A program made the position numbers and the translations under genes. Positions 63,301 to 64,000 of a stretch of 64,000 nucleotides of DNA are shown here, one piece after another (within the stretch, counting starts at the first letter, position 1; each line of letters begins with the position of its first letter). The stretch comes from Catonia carolina (lineage: Eukaryota > Arthropoda > Insecta > Hemiptera > Achilidae). Under the pieces are notes generated by a model. That model did no database searches. It saw only the letters and a list, made by a program, of their open reading frames with translations, and was not told where the DNA came from. Location of the stretch: NCBI GenBank assembly GCA_035578175.1, contig JAQMRL010000004.1:76621401-76685400 (forward strand), written 5' to 3'.

Positions 63301-64000
63301 GAATATCTCAAGAACGAAACATCGTAGGAACTTGAAACTTAAGTTACATACCACTACCGGACCCAACACGAACATTTTCATCAAAATCGGTCAACCAGAA
63401 GTAGTCGTTTATTCATGTAATTTTTTACTTTTTTCCATTTTCTCAAAAACTGGTCCTACGTGTGAAAAATCGATTTTTTTAAGATTTCGACCTTAGTATG
63501 CACTTAACCACAAAAGTGTATATAATCAAATTTATAGGAAATTAAAAGATCTACAACTTTTATTGATAGCATTTTTTTGTACAGTGCCTTGTTTAGCGTG
63601 TGAAAGAGCGATTTTCCGTATTTTTAAGCCAAACTAAGGTTGATTTTCATTTTGCGTCTTTCATATATGATTAAAATTAGGTTATGTTTATTGAGCTTAG
63701 TGTTTTGTTTATTTCTAATGTTAGGTTTATTGTTAATTATTTGCATTGGCAAGAGAAAGTTGTGTGAGTGTTTCACACCAGATTTTACGTTATATATATT
63801 GTTTTTTTCCAGATAATGTAAGTTCAACAGTTTCTGGAAAAAGGGGCGGAATTGATAAAGATATAATCACATCACCTCAGCCACCACCGAGAACAAGACA
63901 CAATCCATTTAATCGTTCACCACACGTTAATGGTTCTTCAGGTCATCACAATCGTTCACAAAGTGTGCGATCGGCTCCTGCTCGTTCAGATTCAAAATCA
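48154..64000 (+). CDS. PHETA: Sesquipedalian/PHETA-type PH-domain protein, 5' three exons (open at window edge)
   Basis: Exons 48154-48358, 54683-54871 and 63813-64000 join in phase. The protein opens MKINEKNLAAFATSATPVDR, the characteristic start of sesquipedalian (PHETA1/2) proteins, which act on endosomes and in endosome-to-Golgi recycling by binding OCRL/INPP5B through a C-terminal F&H motif. A complete PH domain follows (about residues 17-112): EGWLVKRGD, RWFVLKGNLLFYFE, EPVGVIVLEGCT, FKVVFHGPGNRSYILGADTQ and the final helix with the invariant Trp in MEQWMKALACASYDYM. A short coiled helix (LMVAELQRQLDEMEG) and a Pro/Ser/His-rich linker come next. The F&H motif would lie beyond the window. 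Introns of about 6.3 and 8.9 kb are full of transposons. Confidence 0.9.
48440..49206 (+). pseudogene. CR1/L2-type LINE, 3' fragment
   Basis: ORF2 C-terminal coding remnants (48466-48882: FKIQKKAIRCMMG, then LTVPSLYIFEVIMYVKKNNF and FIKKLKQYLIDETFYSVLEF) with frameshifts, then a 3' UTR ending in the family hairpin ACTCC-CTTT-GGAGT near 49190. It has the same family signature as the element at 23920-28477 and is truncated at its 5' end. Confidence 0.85.
49398..49635 (+). pseudogene. mariner transposase C-terminal fragment (fourth lineage)
   Basis: HPPYSPDLAPNDFFFPLIKN contains the third catalytic Asp. After a 1-base shift the frame continues MPEEAVDAFKNHILELPQSK and CIDHRGEYFENQ to TAA 49633-49635. 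RGEYFE-K/N-Q is the usual end of a widespread animal mariner-like group. The terminal repeats are not preserved. Confidence 0.78.
49660..50596 (+). mobile_element. HINE-like element, full length
   Basis: ACTTTCTCTTGCC at the start, a short TG tract (about 49797-49812), and GGCAAGAGAAAGT plus GTGTGAGTGTTTCACAC at the end. It lies directly after the mariner fragment. Confidence 0.78.
50695..50822 (-). mobile_element. Penelope-like 3' end fragment with palindromic junction
   Basis: The sequence around 50725-50755 is a decayed reverse copy of the Penelope hammerhead region (ACTGCTTTCGTATATTTTGT). The right side ends CATATTCTGGTGGTT like the second Penelope element. The two halves meet at a perfect palindrome (50757-50788). 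Confidence 0.58.
50830..51774 (+). mobile_element. Fold-back mariner (family F2), long arms
   Basis: Ends CGAGGGCTATTCAGAAAGTA, TA flanks. The left arm (50830 to about 51207) is the inverted complement of the right arm (about 51424-51774), the latter with a 20-bp deletion that removes the third catalytic motif. Sense coding between the arms holds FWDRQGVLLIDFLERGATIN. A small secondary palindrome (GTGCGGTTTGCCGTGCAAAC) marks the junction. Confidence 0.9.
51780..52320. other. PHETA intron 1 segment rich in ACTGT-type motifs
   Basis: Repeated 'tcactgtt', 'gttcactg' and 'cactgtga' words occur here and again at 54535-54640, suggesting one diverged repeat split by the LINE and mariner insertions at 52330-54532. 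No gene. Confidence 0.4.
52330..53400 (-). pseudogene. LINE (RT-type) 3' ORF fragment
   Basis: A 203-codon minus-strand frame (52765-53376) encodes the C-terminal region of an insect LINE: AETLTCYRKGELAKLDKVHR, RRLQYYGHLMRFRDMENE and HKIKTFGNF, then a basic tail RRMREYHARRRQ. The reverse transcriptase itself is absent. About 430 bp of 3' sequence follow. Confidence 0.72.
53602..54532 (+). mobile_element. mariner-like element, deleted copy B
   Basis: The same terminal repeats and outer sequence as 16418-17362, but the deletion lies elsewhere. The first catalytic Asp and flanks are missing, and the second and third (FQQDGATCHAARE, DLTPCDFPLWG) remain, 41 residues apart. Confidence 0.9.
53767..54427 (+). 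pseudogene. Mariner-like transposase, frame-breaking deletion (copy B)
   Basis: The N-terminal DNA-binding part (MEKFTIVQRVLIVKTFYQSG ...) runs to VAVNPAN, where a TAG at the deletion junction stops it (54034-54036). The C-terminal catalytic half continues in another frame from REFLWRHLDGMDIDELW to HDIIFHT. The triad is incomplete. Confidence 0.85.
54683..54871 (+). CDS. PHETA: PHETA exon 2
   Basis: The acceptor is AATTTCAG|AG and the donor GAAG|GTAAGT. The split Glu codon is rebuilt at the 5' junction (ELAEDEDQFSFKV). It encodes the second half of the PH domain and the following amphipathic helix. It ends in phase 1. Confidence 0.92.
54912..55845 (-). mobile_element. HINE-like element, full length, antisense
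   Basis: The minus-strand copy ends 41 bp after the PHETA exon 2 donor. It has the terminal hairpin (GTGTGAAACACTCATACAAC), subterminal motifs and only a short AC tract. Confidence 0.77.
55846..56279. other. PHETA intron 2 segment with a short stem-loop
   Basis: Less AT-rich than its neighbours. It contains CACTCGAGG-CTCTCAA-CCTCGAGTG (55931-55955), a perfect 9-bp stem. A CAGTACACTCGTTATTGC segment near 56063 resembles a pogo/Tigger end, but no partner was found. Confidence 0.4.
56280..57525 (-). pseudogene. LINE with RNase H domain, 5' truncated
   Basis: The minus-strand frames 57521-57108 and 57082-56381 together encode the C-terminus of an RNase H-bearing LINE: VWYTDGSVMSGRAGVGG (first RNase H Asp), a 1-base shift in a G run near 57150, then QAEILAIKVCAERC, YILSDSQAAIKAL, RWVPGHQGVPGNERADALTK, and the CCHC-like LCRFCHEAEEKAEHIL. 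The element ends in a (TAAG)n tail (56282-56302). RNase H of this type occurs in the R1, I and Loa groups. GC content is clearly higher than the surroundings. Confidence 0.85.
57686..58078 (-). mobile_element. (AAC)n-tailed short retroposon, family S3
   Basis: Full-length minus-strand copy. A small deletion near 57797 breaks the shared short frame. Confidence 0.66.
58448..59513 (-). pseudogene. CR1/L2-type LINE 3' fragment, antisense
   Basis: The minus strand reads from the RT C-terminus (frame 59476-58943: HVQTVKFLGVLLDRTLSWDY, IARLNDKKLLIAAYHGLIL, YAILVWGNSSQGNMERV) to the 3' UTR with hairpin ACTCC-CTTT-GGAGT and a short tail at about 58450. It was inserted into a sister copy in the opposite direction. 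Confidence 0.85.
59677..59951 (+). mobile_element. tRNA-derived SINE (family S2)
   Basis: It is flanked by the exact 9-bp duplication TTGTCACAA (59668-59676, 59952-59960). The head is slightly truncated, and the body contains GGAATGGTCGGCCTTG. Confidence 0.85.
60309..60769 (+). repeat. 117-bp minisatellite, about four units
   Basis: The marker GACTTCAAAAAGCTACAAGA starts at 60353, 60470, 60587 and 60704, exactly 117 bp apart. Each unit includes the perfect hairpin AACCAATCAAC-AGGA-GTTGATTGGTT. Because 117 is 39 codons, ORFs stay open through the array on both strands (60467-60769 plus, 60448-60729 minus); I do not regard them as genes. Confidence 0.95.
60776..61180 (+). repeat. A-rich low-complexity region with degenerate direct repeats
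   Basis: The ACGCTTTTATTTAA motif recurs near 60833 and 61006 and, mutated, near 61135. Two related 80-bp blocks (about 61001-61080 and 61134-61213) end in TTTACAAAAAAA and TCACAG. Confidence 0.7.
61186..61359. repeat. Perfect palindrome, 77-bp arms, 20-nt loop
   Basis: Positions 61186-61262 pair base for base with 61283-61359. The pairing continues imperfectly outward through A/T runs. The arms contain AAAGCGTGGCGCATTAATAT. It lies in PHETA intron 2, with no coding content. Confidence 0.93.
61655..61930 (+). mobile_element. HINE-like repeat, internal fragment
   Basis: It matches the 3' middle of the family (GTTGTAGACAATTTCAAAAT to AGAGCCTAGTTTAGC). Both ends are lost. Confidence 0.68.
62010..62250 (+). 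repeat. Interspersed repeat R3 (copy 3)
   Basis: It contains GTATAACTCGCCAACGAAGG, then CCCATGTTTATACGAAC, and ends AAACACCCTGTAT right where the F2 mariner starts. Confidence 0.55.
62252..63013 (-). mobile_element. Fold-back mariner (family F2), complete
   Basis: The ends CGAGGGCTATTCAGAAAGTA lie at both sides. Read on the minus strand it has an inverted 3' arm of about 215 bp (62797-63013), a junction at about 62798, then sense catalytic coding (HIDFLERGATINSDRYCQTL, LHDNARPHTANCTKELIDS, HPPYSPDLAQSDFHLFPRMK) and the 3' end (62252-62471). The junction matches that of the copy at 41352. Confidence 0.9.
63136..63786 (+). mobile_element. HINE-like element, internally deleted
   Basis: ACTTTCTCTTGCC start, TG tract (63277-63296), deletion of about 300 bp near 63462, then the normal 3' half with GGCAAGAGAAAGT and the terminal hairpin at about 63757-63779. 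It ends 26 bp before PHETA exon 3. Confidence 0.8.
63813..64000 (+). CDS. PHETA: PHETA exon 3 (continues past window)
   Basis: The acceptor is TTTTTCCAG|AT, rebuilding an Asp codon. It encodes a low-complexity linker with SPQPPPRTRHNPFNRSPHV and Ser/Arg-rich sequence, open to the last base. A HINE ends 26 bp before it. Confidence 0.85.

Noticed and set aside
1..64000. Bacterial operon, prophage or viral genome
   Set aside because: Spliced conserved eukaryotic genes, SINEs, LINEs and mariner elements throughout; no operon-like gene order.

Overview
This is animal nuclear DNA, almost certainly from an insect. It is AT-rich and intron-rich, with GT-AG splice sites, and holds parts of two conserved protein-coding genes on the + strand buried in transposable elements (TEs). 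The mixture of several mariner families, piggyBac-like MITEs, Helentron-type interspersed elements, Penelope-like elements and tRNA-derived SINEs fits an arthropod with a large TE-rich genome. A hemipteroid insect is possible, but the sequence alone does not settle the species.

Host gene 1 (1 to 42146) is the 3' part of exportin-6 (XPO6), the nuclear exporter of actin-profilin. Eleven exons join in frame through phase-compatible GT-AG introns, giving about 661 C-terminal residues up to the stop at 42144-42146. Host gene 2 (48154 to beyond 64000) is a sesquipedalian/PHETA PH-domain protein. Three exons are visible and the last is cut by the window edge. Coding exons make up only about 4 percent of the window.

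The introns and the intergenic gap are filled with TEs. Intron 1 holds a near-intact mariner (748-2090). Introns 2-3 hold SINEs, LINE scraps and an internally deleted mariner. Intron 4 holds several Helentron-associated elements (HINE/DINE-1-like), one split by a pogo/Tigger-like element. Intron 5 holds a hAT MITE with a nested SINE, and a piggyBac-like MITE with a nested mariner. Intron 7 holds an intact-ORF mariner-like transposase (21866-22951). Intron 8 holds a near-full-length CR1/L2-type LINE, another piggyBac-like MITE and a 3 kb mariner-like element. Intron 9 holds a fold-back mariner. Intron 10 holds a piggyBac-like MITE, two Penelope-like elements with hammerhead ribozyme motifs, and a truncated fold-back mariner. 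The intergenic gap holds a further fold-back mariner and SINEs. The PHETA introns hold two more fold-back mariners, a second deletion copy of the intron-5 mariner, LINE fragments, a 117-bp minisatellite and a perfect 77-bp-arm palindrome.

The strongest patterns beyond ordinary annotation are these. (1) Fold-back mariner derivatives, in which the 5' end is replaced by an inverted copy of the 3' end, recur in at least three mariner families, and two copies share one junction, so the fold-back form itself has probably transposed. (2) Most of these hairpins sit in introns of transcribed genes and could yield double-stranded RNA. (3) Four TTAA-flanked MITE families share a one-sided subterminal pair of palindromes. 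(4) Hammerhead motifs in the Penelope elements have self-complementary 4-nt stem III segments. (5) A mariner derivative keeps its DNA-binding domain in frame but has lost most of its catalytic core.
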